In this document: positions 1-7,535 of the stretch, in pieces | Layout of the letters: each line of letters begins with the position of its first letter | How positions within the stretch are numbered: position 1 is the first letter of the stretch | Source: Bacteroidales bacterium | Lineage (GTDB): Bacteria; Bacteroidota; Bacteroidia; Bacteroidales; P3 | Length of the DNA stretch: 8,998 nucleotides | NCBI GenBank assembly: GCA_017560705.1 | Contig: JAFZEK010000146.1 | Location: 1-8,998 of the forward strand | Reading direction: 5' to 3' | Notes under the pieces: generated by a model | Database searches by the model: none | The model's input: only the letters and a program-made list of their open reading frames with translations | Told to the model about the DNA's origin: nothing | Position numbers and translations under genes: made by a program

Positions 1-1237
1 CCTTCAAAATCTGCTCACGACCTCTGGAATCCGGCAACCCCACACGAATCTGACGGTCAAATCGACCGGGACGCAGCAGTGCGGGATCCAGAATATCGGG
101 GCGGTTAGTGGCCGCAAGAACGATAACGCCTTCAGTTCTGTCGAAGCCGTCCATCTCTACCAGCAGCTGGTTAAGGGTCTGCTCTCTTTCGTCATGACCG
201 CCGCCTAAGCCGGAGCCACGCTTACGGCCCACCGCATCGATCTCATCAATGAAGATAATGCAAGGTGCCACTTTATTGGCCTGCTGGAAAAGATCACGGA
301 CACGGCTGGCACCTACGCCCACAAACATCTCTACGAAGTCCGAACCGGACATGGAGAAGAAAGGCACTTTGGCTTCGCCGGCTACAGCTTTGGCTAGTAA
401 AGTCTTACCGGTACCCGGAGGGCCTACAAGCAGTGCTCCCTTAGGTATCTTACCTCCTAGGGTGGTGTAGCGTTTTGGGTTCTTTAGGAAATCCACTATT
501 TCCATTATTTCTTCTTTGGCTTCTGCCATACCTGCTACGTCCTTAAAGGTTACATTTATCTGTTTTTTAGAGTCGTATACCTGAGCTTTGTTCTTTCCAA
601 TGTTGAATACTCCGCTGCTACCGTTGCCGCCCATTTGTCTGCGCGAAATGATGTGCGACAAGAAGAAGAACAGCCCTATCATAATCAAGAATGGTGCTAT
701 GAAACGTATTGTTTCTAGCAAGAAGTCGCTTCTTGTTTCGGGTATAACGTCTATGCGGTTGCTGTTTATAATCTGTTGTTTTTCAGCCAAGGTTAGGCCT
801 TTGCCTGTAGTGTCGATAGCTATTTTTTGGTTTTCTATGTTTTCCAAATCCTTGTCGAAACTTTCGTAGTTCACGAATTTGTACACATAGAAAGCGTCGG
901 ATACGCTGTTTTCTTTGCCAAAGATATTTTTGCTCTTAAGGTCGCTGTAGGCAGTGTCCTTTTCAAGAGCTTCTTTATTCATATATATTTCGGCAAATTC
1001 GTTGTTCACTATCTTTATTTTGGAGAAATCTCCGTTCAAAAGAATTTTCTCAAGCTTAGCCCATCTTATTTCACGCGATGGCACATTTTCGCCTCCGGCA
1101 AACATTATCATGCTTAGTATAAGTATTGCCACTCCGTATACTATATATATAATGTTGCCTTTTTTCATCTTTCCGTTTTTGCCACCAGGTTTTGGGGCAT
1201 TGTTTTTCGAGTTATTTCTCTTAGGTTCTTCGCTCAT
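1..1237 (-). CDS. ftsH: ATP-dependent zinc metalloprotease FtsH, partial (N-terminal 412 aa)
   Basis: FtsH is an inner-membrane AAA+ protease that extracts and degrades misfolded membrane proteins and short-lived regulators. The visible part has a lysine-rich cytoplasmic N-terminus, a first membrane segment (about residues 27-46), an extracytoplasmic domain of about 125 residues, and a second membrane segment (about 176-194). The AAA+ domain follows, with Walker A GPPGTGKT (272-279), pore loop FVGVG (305-309), Walker B IIFIDE (327-332) and the second region of homology ending in RPGRFDR, with arginine fingers R392 and R395. The frame is unbroken from the ATG at 1237 to the window edge. The HExxH protease domain lies beyond the left edge and cannot be judged. 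The start lies 31 bases after the rsfS stop with no Shine-Dalgarno sequence, only an A-rich leader, so the two genes are probably co-transcribed. The family assignment is secure. Confidence 0.98.
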   Translation of the reverse strand, partial: MSEEPKRNNSKNNAPKPGGKNGKMKKGNIIYIVYGVAILILSMIMFAGGENVPSREIRWAKLEKILLNGDFSKIKIVNNEFAEIYMNKEALEKDTAYSDLKSKNIFGKENSVSDAFYVYKFVNYESFDKDLENIENQKIAIDTTGKGLTLAEKQQIINSNRIDVIPETRSDFLLETIRFIAPFLIMIGLFFFLSHIISRRQMGGNGSSGVFNIGKNKAQVYDSKKQINVTFKDVAGMAEAKEEIMEIVDFLKNPKRYTTLGGKIPKGALLVGPPGTGKTLLAKAVAGEAKVPFFSMSGSDFVEMFVGVGASRVRDLFQQANKVAPCIIFIDEIDAVGRKRGSGLGGGHDEREQTLNQLLVEMDGFDRTEGVIVLAATNRPDILDPALLRPGRFDRQIRVGLPDSRGREQILK

Positions 1238-1268
1238 TGTTTATTTATTTGGGTTTTGTTATTGGTTC

Positions 1269-1652
1269 TTAATCTTCATCATCAGCTATTACTGTAGTCT
1301 TTCCGTCGGCCCACAATTGTTCCAAGCGGTAGTATTCTCTTGTTTCTTTTACCATTATGTGTGCCACCACGTCAAAGTAGTCCATAAGCACCCATTCGCC
1401 AGTGTTGTATCCCTCTAGTTTGTAGGGGTGTTCTTTACTTATGTTTTTCACTGTTTCGTGTACGTTGTCGGATATGGCTTGGGTGTGCAGAGGTGAGTTG
1501 CCTGTGCATAGCACGAAAAATGATGCAGGGGCTCCGGCCACTCCGCGCAAGTCCATAACTACCACATTACGCCCTTTTTTATCTACCATGCCTTGGGCTA
1601 CTATTTTTGCAAGCATTTCGCTTTCAGTTATATTTATTTTCTTTCCTTTCAT
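1269..1652 (-). CDS. rsfS: Ribosomal silencing factor RsfS (Iojap/DUF143 family)
   Basis: RsfS binds ribosomal protein uL14 on the 50S subunit and blocks subunit joining, lowering translation in starved cells (family knowledge). The 127-aa product is of normal family length. It shows the characteristic blocks FFVLCTGNS (45-53), EWVLMDYFDVVAHIM (86-100) and REYYRLEQLWAD (105-116), followed by a short acidic tail. It lies just upstream of ftsH on the same strand with a 31-base gap, an order I recognise from other Bacteroidetes genomes. A good -7 promoter element lies 23 bases upstream of the ATG, so this is probably the first gene of the transcript. No anomalies were seen. Confidence 0.96.
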   Translation of the reverse strand: MKGKKINITESEMLAKIVAQGMVDKKGRNVVVMDLRGVAGAPASFFVLCTGNSPLHTQAISDNVHETVKNISKEHPYKLEGYNTGEWVLMDYFDVVAHIMVKETREYYRLEQLWADGKTTVIADDED

Positions 1653-1674
1653 CTACTTCTAATATATTAACTTG

Positions 1675-1682
1675 CAAAGATA
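1675..1682 (-). promoter_or_regulatory. Probable promoter -7 element for rsfS-ftsH
   Basis: On the minus strand this reads TATCTTTG, an exact match to the Bacteroidetes -7 consensus TAnnTTTG. It ends 22 bases before the rsfS start codon, so transcription would begin near 1668-1670. No clear TTG sits at the expected -33 distance; the upstream sequence is only T/A-rich. The call therefore rests on the -7 box and its position. Confidence 0.5.
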
Positions 1683-2113
1683 CTATTTTTTTTTCATCTT
1701 TTTCCTAAAAAAACTATTTTTTTCGTGCAAGTTTCAAAAAGCCTTTTTTCGGTTCTTTTATATGGTTTATTATCAACAAACAAACGCTGATAGGTGTTTA
1801 AAAGGGACGGCTTGCGTATACCTTATGTGCATGATTGCCGTTTTTTTTCTCATCTTTGTGTTGCTTATTGGAGTGCGGTGAATTGTGCGGCTTTAGCTGG
1901 ATAATTTCTTGAAAACGTTGTTGTTTCGCAATGTAGTCTTTTCTTTGCTTATGCTTGTCGCTGTTTCGTTGTGTGGTGATTGGTTCTGCTTTTTGTTTTG
2001 CTTTTCAACTGCGGATGCAATGTTAAAGGAAAATACTAATAGTTAAATAGGATTCTTAGTTGCGATGCTTTTATAGTGAAAACCGCATGGTTTCATCGTC
2101 TGTCTGTGGGATT

Positions 2114-2201
2114 TTCCTCCGGATGTAGGTATATCTTCCTCACGAGGAAACCCGGGTTTCCTCATGAGGAAGATATGGTTTCCTCGTAAGGAGACCTAGG
2201 T
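2114..2201. repeat. 22-bp tandem array of short palindromes (3 good units plus 1 degenerate)
   Basis: TTCCTC recurs at 2114, 2136, 2158 and 2180, exactly 22 bases apart each time. Units 2-4 follow the pattern TTCCTC-N2/3-AGGA and end in GGT, and units 2 and 3 are small hairpins (TTCCTC/GAGGAA). Unit 1 keeps only the first part. Units 2 and 3 together form a 46-bp palindrome (2131-2176) centred on CCC/GGG, in which 22 of 23 base pairs match. The array lies between the end of the HHH-barrel gene and the rsfS promoter and codes for nothing apparent. It could be a transcript-end structure, a protein-binding array or a dispersed repeat family; the window alone cannot decide. Confidence 0.85.
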
Positions 2202-2461
2202 TTGGTGATGATGATGTGTTATGGACTTTTTATAGAAGATAATAGTTGTTGATTATCAGTTGTGTAAGATGTGTGCTTTTGTATATTGCAAAATCCAGAC
2301 GTTTCTTGCCGTTTGTGCAAAAATTCTTTCTTCCGCGTGTTAAAATAATGGGTGTTAATATATCGAAGATTTAGCATTTATGTTAAGTAGCGAATCCTTG
2401 GATTATGGTTGTTTCCGATAGCTGTGGTGCCGAATGGTGTTTTTTTTGTCCTCGGGATGTT

Positions 2462-4510
2462 TTATAAGCGTCCTATGTTCAGTTGTAGTTTTATTTCTTG
2501 TTTTAGTCGGTCTTTGTTGTAGCTACTGCCGCTCAGTGTGCTGCTGTTCTTTTGATAGATGTATATTCCGTATTTTAAGTGTAGGGCAAAATCGTTTTTC
2601 ATTGTCCATTTGGCAATGAAAAGTATTCGGCTACCAACGCCATATAGCTGCGGAACATACATTTGCAAGGGTAGGTCTTGCTCGTAAGAGTATATTACGT
2701 TTTCGAATTCTTCTACGTCGAAGATGGTGTATCTTGTTGCTAGCCGGATGTTGGAAAGTGGTGGTTTGTAGGCAGCTTCTTGATACATAGCAAAGCCATT
2801 GCTCTTGCAGTTGGATGATTTTGAGACGAATATTCGGCTGTTGAAGTTCCAAGTGTCGGAGGGTGAGTAATTCAATAGCAGTTGTAGGTGGTTAAGAGTG
2901 TAGTTTTCGGGGTAGGCGATGTGGCTGTTGCTGTTGGCCGATGCTATGTTTTTTGCCTTGTTCTGATGGCGTAGGGTGAGTTGCAAATAGGTGTGATTTC
3001 CAAACTCTTTTGCTAGTTTTAGTTTGTATTCCATGCCGTTAGATGGCGAGTATATCTGATATTTAGGGTGAGGAAAATGGTATAAATCCACGTTGGTGGT
3101 GGCATGTATATTGCCCGGCAATATGCAGCTTAGGTTAGCTCCTATGCCTTTTTCGTTCTTTATGTTGGAGCTTTTGCCCAGTGCCGAAGCGTATGTGTTG
3201 TTGAAAGCTTTGTCGTAACACCTTGCGTATAAGGTGAAAATGGTGGATGAGTTGGCGTATAGTTTCAGGCCTGCCATGGTGGCATTGTTCCATTCTATAT
3301 CCCAAGTGCTTTCGCCAAAAAGTATTATCCTTTTATACAAATAGCAAAAGTCTACACCCAAGCATTGGTTTTCGTCGCCCTTGAAATAGAAGTAGTTGTA
3401 AAAATTTTCTTTGGGTACTATAGGGCTGCTTAGCGACTGATGGTAGTAGCTTAGCCCAAGGTTCAAGGTGTTCTTGCTGTATTTTATGTGTCCGCCTATT
3501 ATTTGTTCATCCAAGGTATTCTTTTTCAGTATTTCGTTTTCGGTTCGGTGTAGTCCGGAGGTGTATAAACTGTTGAACACGTAGTTGGAGTTAGAGTCTA
3601 CGGTAAAGTTTGCGTCACAGTGCTTTAAGGAGAAAAAAGTGGTTATAGATAGGTGCTTTGAAATCTCCACTTCGGTAGCAGCACCGTTGAGGAAGTTGCT
3701 TTCGTCGAAAGCTCCTGCGGCTTTAATGTGCCTAGTTGGTGTTTTTAAGAAGCTGTTGTTGAAGTTTATATTGCTTCCATTCCAAAACGTAAGACCCTGC
3801 CCCAGCTGAACGTTGTAGCTTCCTATGGCTAGTGCTTTCAGCTTCCCTATGTTCTTGATGAGCAATGATAAAGAATAGAAATCGAAACCCTGTTTTTGCG
3901 AGTTGCCAAAGAGTTCTTCTCCGCTGTCTTTGTCGCCGGAAAGGGTGAAGATAATATTGTCCTTATATTGAAAGCGATACCTGAAATACAGTCTCGAAGG
4001 GTCGCCGAGGTGTGTGGAATCGGCATTTGAGGTTAGTTTTTGGGGATATATGTTCCAGCCTGCGGTCAGGTTGGATTTTCCGTGTCTTACTATCTTTCTC
4101 AGTTCTAGTTGTTCTCGTTCGTGGAATGGTTCTACCTTGATGAATGGTGTTAGCAGTCTAACGGTTTCGAGATCAAAGCTGTAGATGGTTTTTAGCTCCT
4201 CGGCCGAAAGCAGTTGCCCATTCTGAGCTATGTAGGCTTTCAGAGCTTTGTGTTGATATTCGTTTATGAAGAACAGATTCAGGAGTTCTTGCGAAGATGT
4301 GTCATTGATGTTTATCTTGTTTTCGTGGTAATATTCAAGTGTTTCTAAAATATCGCTTTCAGAAATTGCCGATTCGTTTTCTTCGCACAGTTGTTCTAAG
4401 TATTCAGCCCAATGGCTTATACTTGATTGCGAAAAGGCAGTGCCATACATTGTTGTCAAAAGAATGAGGCCAACAATAATCTGTATCTTCAAGCGGTGTG
4501 AGTGTCTCAT
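2462..4510 (-). CDS. Helix-hairpin-helix protein with predicted C-terminal outer-membrane beta-barrel (ComEA-like N-terminus)
   Basis: The 682-aa product begins with a signal peptide (about residues 1-27: basic start, hydrophobic core, AFSQ before the likely cleavage). Residues 66-126 resemble the ComEA-type helix-hairpin-helix region: KININDTSSQELLNL, a second helix with the QHKALKAYI and GQLLSAEELKTI blocks, then LLTPFIKV. Such domains can bind DNA, but no binding has been shown here. The remaining 550 or so residues are rich in alternating hydrophobic and polar stretches with aromatic residues, Asn and Ser, as in Bacteroidetes outer-membrane barrels. The chain ends with a beta-strand-like segment, QEIKLQLNIGRL, though without a terminal Phe. 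It starts 14 bases after the stop of the PorV/PorQ-like gene, which implies one operon. Proteins with this architecture occur in Bacteroidales, often named only helix-hairpin-helix protein; the function is unknown. The HHH assignment is fairly firm and the barrel is inferred. Confidence 0.88.
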   Translation of the reverse strand: MRHSHRLKIQIIVGLILLTTMYGTAFSQSSISHWAEYLEQLCEENESAISESDILETLEYYHENKININDTSSQELLNLFFINEYQHKALKAYIAQNGQLLSAEELKTIYSFDLETVRLLTPFIKVEPFHEREQLELRKIVRHGKSNLTAGWNIYPQKLTSNADSTHLGDPSRLYFRYRFQYKDNIIFTLSGDKDSGEELFGNSQKQGFDFYSLSLLIKNIGKLKALAIGSYNVQLGQGLTFWNGSNINFNNSFLKTPTRHIKAAGAFDESNFLNGAATEVEISKHLSITTFFSLKHCDANFTVDSNSNYVFNSLYTSGLHRTENEILKKNTLDEQIIGGHIKYSKNTLNLGLSYYHQSLSSPIVPKENFYNYFYFKGDENQCLGVDFCYLYKRIILFGESTWDIEWNNATMAGLKLYANSSTIFTLYARCYDKAFNNTYASALGKSSNIKNEKGIGANLSCILPGNIHATTNVDLYHFPHPKYQIYSPSNGMEYKLKLAKEFGNHTYLQLTLRHQNKAKNIASANSNSHIAYPENYTLNHLQLLLNYSPSDTWNFNSRIFVSKSSNCKSNGFAMYQEAAYKPPLSNIRLATRYTIFDVEEFENVIYSYEQDLPLQMYVPQLYGVGSRILFIAKWTMKNDFALHLKYGIYIYQKNSSTLSGSSYNKDRLKQEIKLQLNIGRL

Positions 4511-4524
4511 GGTAATCTACAGTG

Positions 4525-5346
4525 TTAGAATGAGTGGTGCATGGATATACTTGGCGATATTCCTAGTGCTGTATGCACCTGCGATGAGAAGTCGAAGAAC
4601 CATTTATTGTGTTCCACACCAATGCCAAAGGAGTATATCATGGGGTTGGAAGCAAAGCCCACTCGTGCATAGAAGTGTTTGAAGAACCGGTATTCCACGC
4701 CTGTTTTCACGCATTCTTTTGCCAGCATGTTTTTTTCTATTTCCATGTAGGCTGCGAAGTCGGGAGTTATCTGATATTCAGTGCCAAGTTTCATTATAGC
4801 AGGAACGTATTGTGAGTAGTCGTTGTTGGTAGCTATGGAAGTGGGGTTGAAGACATAGAATCCTATTACAAGATTTTTGCTAGGGTATAGCCGGATGGCT
4901 GTAGCAAAGGTGAAAAGATGATATTCGTCGTAGAAAACATCGGACGTTCCGCAGTTTAGGTAGTCTAATTCGATACCTAAGGATATTTTTTGTCCTATCA
5001 TTTGTGCAAATTCGAGTGCTATCATTTGTTCAAAATAAAGGCTGCTGCCTATATGTGTGTATTTTAATCCGATGGCGTTTGTTTTGCTAAGAGGTGAGGC
5101 TATAGCCACTGTTTTGCTGCTGAGCTCAGCAAGTGCAAAGTTGTTGGAGAATGCTGCTCCCATGTTGAAGTTGCTAATGTTTGTAAGTCCGGCCACGTTG
5201 TCCATCGCCGACCAGAAGTCGGATAGGGCAACGGTGTTTCCGCCCAAAGCACTGCTTCTAGCACCACAAACAGGAAACGCAAACTGCGAAACGCCTCCAA
5301 AAAACGTGGCAAGAAATATTGTAAAAATCAAACATTTTTTTCTCAT
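4525..5346 (-). CDS. PorV/PorQ-like outer-membrane beta-barrel protein
   Basis: The 273-aa product starts with a signal peptide (MRKK, then a hydrophobic core to about residue 20). The mature N-terminus carries the block ARSSALGGNTVALSDFWSAM (29-48) followed by NVAGL (50-54). This pattern opens PorV, PorQ and related FadL-like barrels, where the usual form is A-LGG---AL-D----NPAGL. The rest alternates strand-like segments, and the chain ends in Phe, as expected for barrel insertion by the Bam machinery. It is shorter than typical PorV or PorQ, so it is probably a paralogous family member, not the core type IX secretion component itself. It is the first gene of an apparent two-gene operon with the HHH-barrel gene. 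The ATG at 5346 is followed directly by the signal peptide, supporting this start. No clear promoter was found upstream; the best candidate on the minus strand, TTATTTTG at 5398-5405, has one mismatch and no -33 partner. Confidence 0.8.
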   Translation of the reverse strand: MRKKCLIFTIFLATFFGGVSQFAFPVCGARSSALGGNTVALSDFWSAMDNVAGLTNISNFNMGAAFSNNFALAELSSKTVAIASPLSKTNAIGLKYTHIGSSLYFEQMIALEFAQMIGQKISLGIELDYLNCGTSDVFYDEYHLFTFATAIRLYPSKNLVIGFYVFNPTSIATNNDYSQYVPAIMKLGTEYQITPDFAAYMEIEKNMLAKECVKTGVEYRFFKHFYARVGFASNPMIYSFGIGVEHNKWFFDFSSQVHTALGISPSISMHHSF

Positions 5347-5503
5347 TGTTGTAGTTATTTGTACTCGTTGTAGGTGTTATTTGCACATTTTTTTTGCCAA
5401 AATAAGGCTTTGTCAAAATATTATTGTTTGTCTAATTCGTTGATACAATATAAGTTTTGCGATGAGGCCTGATAAAACCACGATGCTAAATTATATAAAA
5501 TAA

Positions 5504-5534
5504 TTGGTAGAATCAAGAATAATGTATATCTTTG
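5504..5534 (+). promoter_or_regulatory. Bacteroidetes-type promoter for the PLD-like gene
   Basis: TTG at 5504-5506 and TATCTTTG at 5527-5534 are separated by exactly 20 bases. This matches the -33 TTG / -7 TAnnTTTG promoter used by the primary sigma factor of Bacteroidetes. Transcription would begin near 5538-5541, giving a 5' leader of only about 15 bases before the ATG at 5555. This is the best promoter in the window and supports the phylum assignment. Confidence 0.8.
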
Positions 5535-5554
5535 CACTATGTAAATAACCAAAT

Positions 5555-6622
5555 ATGGAACTGCAAAATGTAAAACTTTTTGATGACAACTTGGAGTTGT
5601 ATTCATCTCAACTTGCCGATATCGAGAAAGCCAAAGAATATATTTTCTTGGAAGTTTTTCGGTTCAACGATGATGCTATGGGCAAGCGGTATTGTATGGC
5701 ATTAGCCAAGAAAGCACAGCAAGGAGTGAAGGTGAAAGTGTTGGTGGACGCATGGGGTACGAAGCAAGATTCTGATTTTTTGAAACCTATAGTGGACGCC
5801 GGGGGCGAGGTTCGCTTTTTTCAAAAGCTGTATTTTACCGTGAATTTTATTTCGAGCAATCATAGGCGAAACCACCGAAAGCTGTTGGTAATCGATAATC
5901 ATATTGTCTATATGGGATCGGCAAATATTTCAGCCTACTCATTGGTGTGGAGGGAGTTGAATATCCGTATTCAGGATAGGATGGCTAGATTGTTCAAAAA
6001 AGTTTTTTTGGATAGCTATGCAATGTATAGGAAGTTCGATATAGATAAAATGAGGTTTAAACGCAACATTTTCTATAAACGGATGATGATAATGCAAGAA
6101 GTGCCATCGAGAAACAGACAACGCCTAAGACATAAATATGAAAGTCTGATAAATAATGCTAAGAAAACGGTGATAATAGAAACCCCGTATTTTCTTCCAA
6201 GCTCGAGACTTAGGAAAGCATTGGTATCTGCTGTAAGAAGGGGTGTACATGTGATAGTGGCTATGCCTAAGAACTCCGATGTGCAGACGGTGGATATTAT
6301 TCGCCGATATTATTTGGGTAAAATGCACGAGCAAGGGGTGGATATAAGGATGTATACTCCAACAAATTTGCATGCTAAGTGCATGTTTATTGATGGTGAA
6401 ATATTCTCTATCTCGTCGGCAAATTTTGATTATAGGAGTTTTCAGCATCAGCATGAGCTGGCTTTGATAGGCAAAGAGCATAATATATCCAAGCTGCTAA
6501 AAAAACATGTGGATACAACTTTGGAGAGTTGCGAGGCTTTTGATTATCAAAAGTGGTTGGAACGAACAAAGTTTGAGAAGTTTATGGAGTGGTTCTTAAG
6601 ACCGCTGAGATTCATGATGTAG
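5555..6622 (+). CDS. Cardiolipin synthase / phospholipase D-like protein with two HKD motifs
   Basis: This family transfers phosphatidyl groups (for example phosphatidylglycerol to cardiolipin) or hydrolyses phosphodiesters through a covalent phosphohistidine. The 355-aa product has both catalytic motifs: H107-R-K109-x4-D114 followed by GSANIS (121-126), and H273-A-K275-x4-D280 followed by SSANFD (287-292). The N-terminal half contains the usual strand YIFLEVFRF (29-37) and a KVKVLVDAWG segment (59-68). There are no N-terminal membrane segments, unlike ClsA-type enzymes (about 480 aa), so the length and layout are closer to the short ClsB-like form. The C-terminus is basic and aromatic (WFLRPLRFMM) and could touch the membrane. 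The ATG sits just downstream of a strong promoter. The exact substrate cannot be fixed from sequence; cardiolipin synthesis is the likeliest role. Confidence 0.92.
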   Translation: MELQNVKLFDDNLELYSSQLADIEKAKEYIFLEVFRFNDDAMGKRYCMALAKKAQQGVKVKVLVDAWGTKQDSDFLKPIVDAGGEVRFFQKLYFTVNFISSNHRRNHRKLLVIDNHIVYMGSANISAYSLVWRELNIRIQDRMARLFKKVFLDSYAMYRKFDIDKMRFKRNIFYKRMMIMQEVPSRNRQRLRHKYESLINNAKKTVIIETPYFLPSSRLRKALVSAVRRGVHVIVAMPKNSDVQTVDIIRRYYLGKMHEQGVDIRMYTPTNLHAKCMFIDGEIFSISSANFDYRSFQHQHELALIGKEHNISKLLKKHVDTTLESCEAFDYQKWLERTKFEKFMEWFLRPLRFMM

Positions 6623-6704
6623 GGTTGGACAATACGCCTAGTGGATTTTAGAGGTTATGTTTTTTTCGGAATAAGAATGTAGTGAGAATAATTCTTTTTT
6701 GTTT

Positions 6705-7475
6705 ATGATATTTATAGATACCCATGCTCATTTGTATGATGAAGCATTTGAGCAAGATATAGATTTGGTAGTTAATAATGCACAAGAGGCAGGAGTGAGC
6801 AAGATATTGTTGCCAGCGGTGGATAGTTTATCGTTGGAAGCTTTGGAGAATTTGTGGCGTTCTCGTCCTCAGGTGTTTTATCCTATGGTGGGGGTGCATC
6901 CCACTTCGGTTAATGAGAGCTATAAGCAAGAGCTGGCAATAGTGGAGGATAGGTTGAAGTCTTTCCCCGATAGGTATGTGGCTGTTGGCGAGATAGGCTT
7001 AGATTATTATTGGGACACAACTTTTGCGAAGGAGCAGAAAGAAGTCCTTCTGACACAGCTTCAGTGGGCTAATGATTATAAGAAGCCTGTGTCTTTGCAT
7101 GTGCGAAATGCTTATAATGATATTTTTGATGTTTTGAACGAGGTGACAGTGTTGTCGGGAGGTGTGTTGCACTGCTTTAGCGGAACGGTGGATGAGGCAT
7201 TGAAGGCTGTGGATATGGGCTATGTGTTGGGTATTGGCGGTGTAGTGACATTCAAGAAGTCTTCGTTGGTAGATGTTGTCAAGGCCGTGCCTTTGGATAA
7301 GATGGTGCTTGAGACAGATGCTCCTTATTTGGCGCCAACGCCTTATAGAGGCAAGCGAAACGAGAGTGCCTATTGTAAAAACATAGCTGAAAAAATAGCC
7401 GATATTAGAGGAGTGTCGGTGGAAGAAGTAGCTTCTGTTACAACCTCAGTGGCACAGCAATTGTTTGGAATTTAG
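6705..7475 (+). CDS. tatD: TatD family metal-dependent hydrolase (putative DNase)
   Basis: TatD/YcfH-type proteins are TIM-barrel metallohydrolases; several are 3'-5' DNases or RNases that act in repair. From the ATG at 6705 the product has 256 aa, the normal length. The metal ligands are all present: H7 and H9 in DTHAH, E96 in VGEIGLDYYW, H132 in SLHVRN, H156 in LHCFSG and D205 in ETDAPYL. A TTG at 6699 would add two residues, but the ATG form matches the usual family start (MxxIDTHxHL). It follows the PLD-like gene by 82 bases with no obvious terminator or clear promoter between them, so co-transcription is likely. All 12 tyrosine codons are TAT, the opposite of the SUMF1-fold gene downstream. 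Which paralogue of the TatD/YcfH/YjjV group this is cannot be told. Confidence 0.94.
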   Translation: MIFIDTHAHLYDEAFEQDIDLVVNNAQEAGVSKILLPAVDSLSLEALENLWRSRPQVFYPMVGVHPTSVNESYKQELAIVEDRLKSFPDRYVAVGEIGLDYYWDTTFAKEQKEVLLTQLQWANDYKKPVSLHVRNAYNDIFDVLNEVTVLSGGVLHCFSGTVDEALKAVDMGYVLGIGGVVTFKKSSLVDVVKAVPLDKMVLETDAPYLAPTPYRGKRNESAYCKNIAEKIADIRGVSVEEVASVTTSVAQQLFGI

Positions 7476-7492
7476 GATGTTTTCAATAAGCG

Positions 7493-7532
7493 AAAAACGC
7501 AAATTGCTCATGGAACAATTTGCGTTTTTTTT
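7493..7532 (+). terminator. Rho-independent terminator after tatD
   Basis: A perfect 14-bp stem (7493-7506 AAAAACGCAAATTG with 7516-7529 CAATTTGCGTTTTT) encloses a 9-base loop and runs into a T tract, 17 bases after the tatD stop. On the minus strand the same stem also ends in TTTTT, so it could serve transcripts from both sides of this convergent junction. Confidence 0.88.
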
Positions 7533-7535
7533 ATT

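Larger units (their letters stand above)
1653..2461. other. Long gene-free intergenic region (809 bp)
   Basis: No convincing gene was found on either strand. The longest open frame (1672-1881, plus) begins in homopolymeric T tracts, gives a Phe-rich low-complexity peptide and opposes the rsfS promoter. The region contains the rsfS -7 box (1675-1682), a small imperfect hairpin TGAAAACC-GCAT-GGTTTCA (2077-2095), and the 22-bp palindromic tandem array at 2114-2201. Nothing recognisable was seen in 2202-2461, including no clear terminator for the gene ending at 2462. Confidence 0.7.

Noticed and set aside
954..1418. 154-aa plus-strand open frame, hydrophobic
   Set aside because: It lies antisense to ftsH and the 3' end of rsfS, both of which are unambiguous; its hydrophobicity mirrors the complementary membrane-protein codons.
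1672..1881. 69-aa plus-strand open frame in the intergenic region
   Set aside because: It is a Phe-rich product of T homopolymers overlapping the rsfS promoter, with no recognisable domain and no promoter of its own.
2114..2201. CRISPR array
   Set aside because: The 22-base period has no spacers: repeats abut one another, and no cas genes are in the window. It is a tandem repeat.
2400..2461. Terminator for the HHH-barrel gene
   Set aside because: Only weak, interrupted complementarity with an A/T tract is present; there is no stable stem followed by a T run on the minus strand.
5398..5405. Promoter for the PorV/PorQ-like operon
   Set aside because: TTATTTTG on the minus strand has one mismatch to TAnnTTTG and no TTG at the expected spacing, so it is too weak to list as a feature.
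6125..6481. 118-aa minus-strand open frame
   Set aside because: It is entirely antisense to the second half of the PLD-like gene, including its HKD motif.
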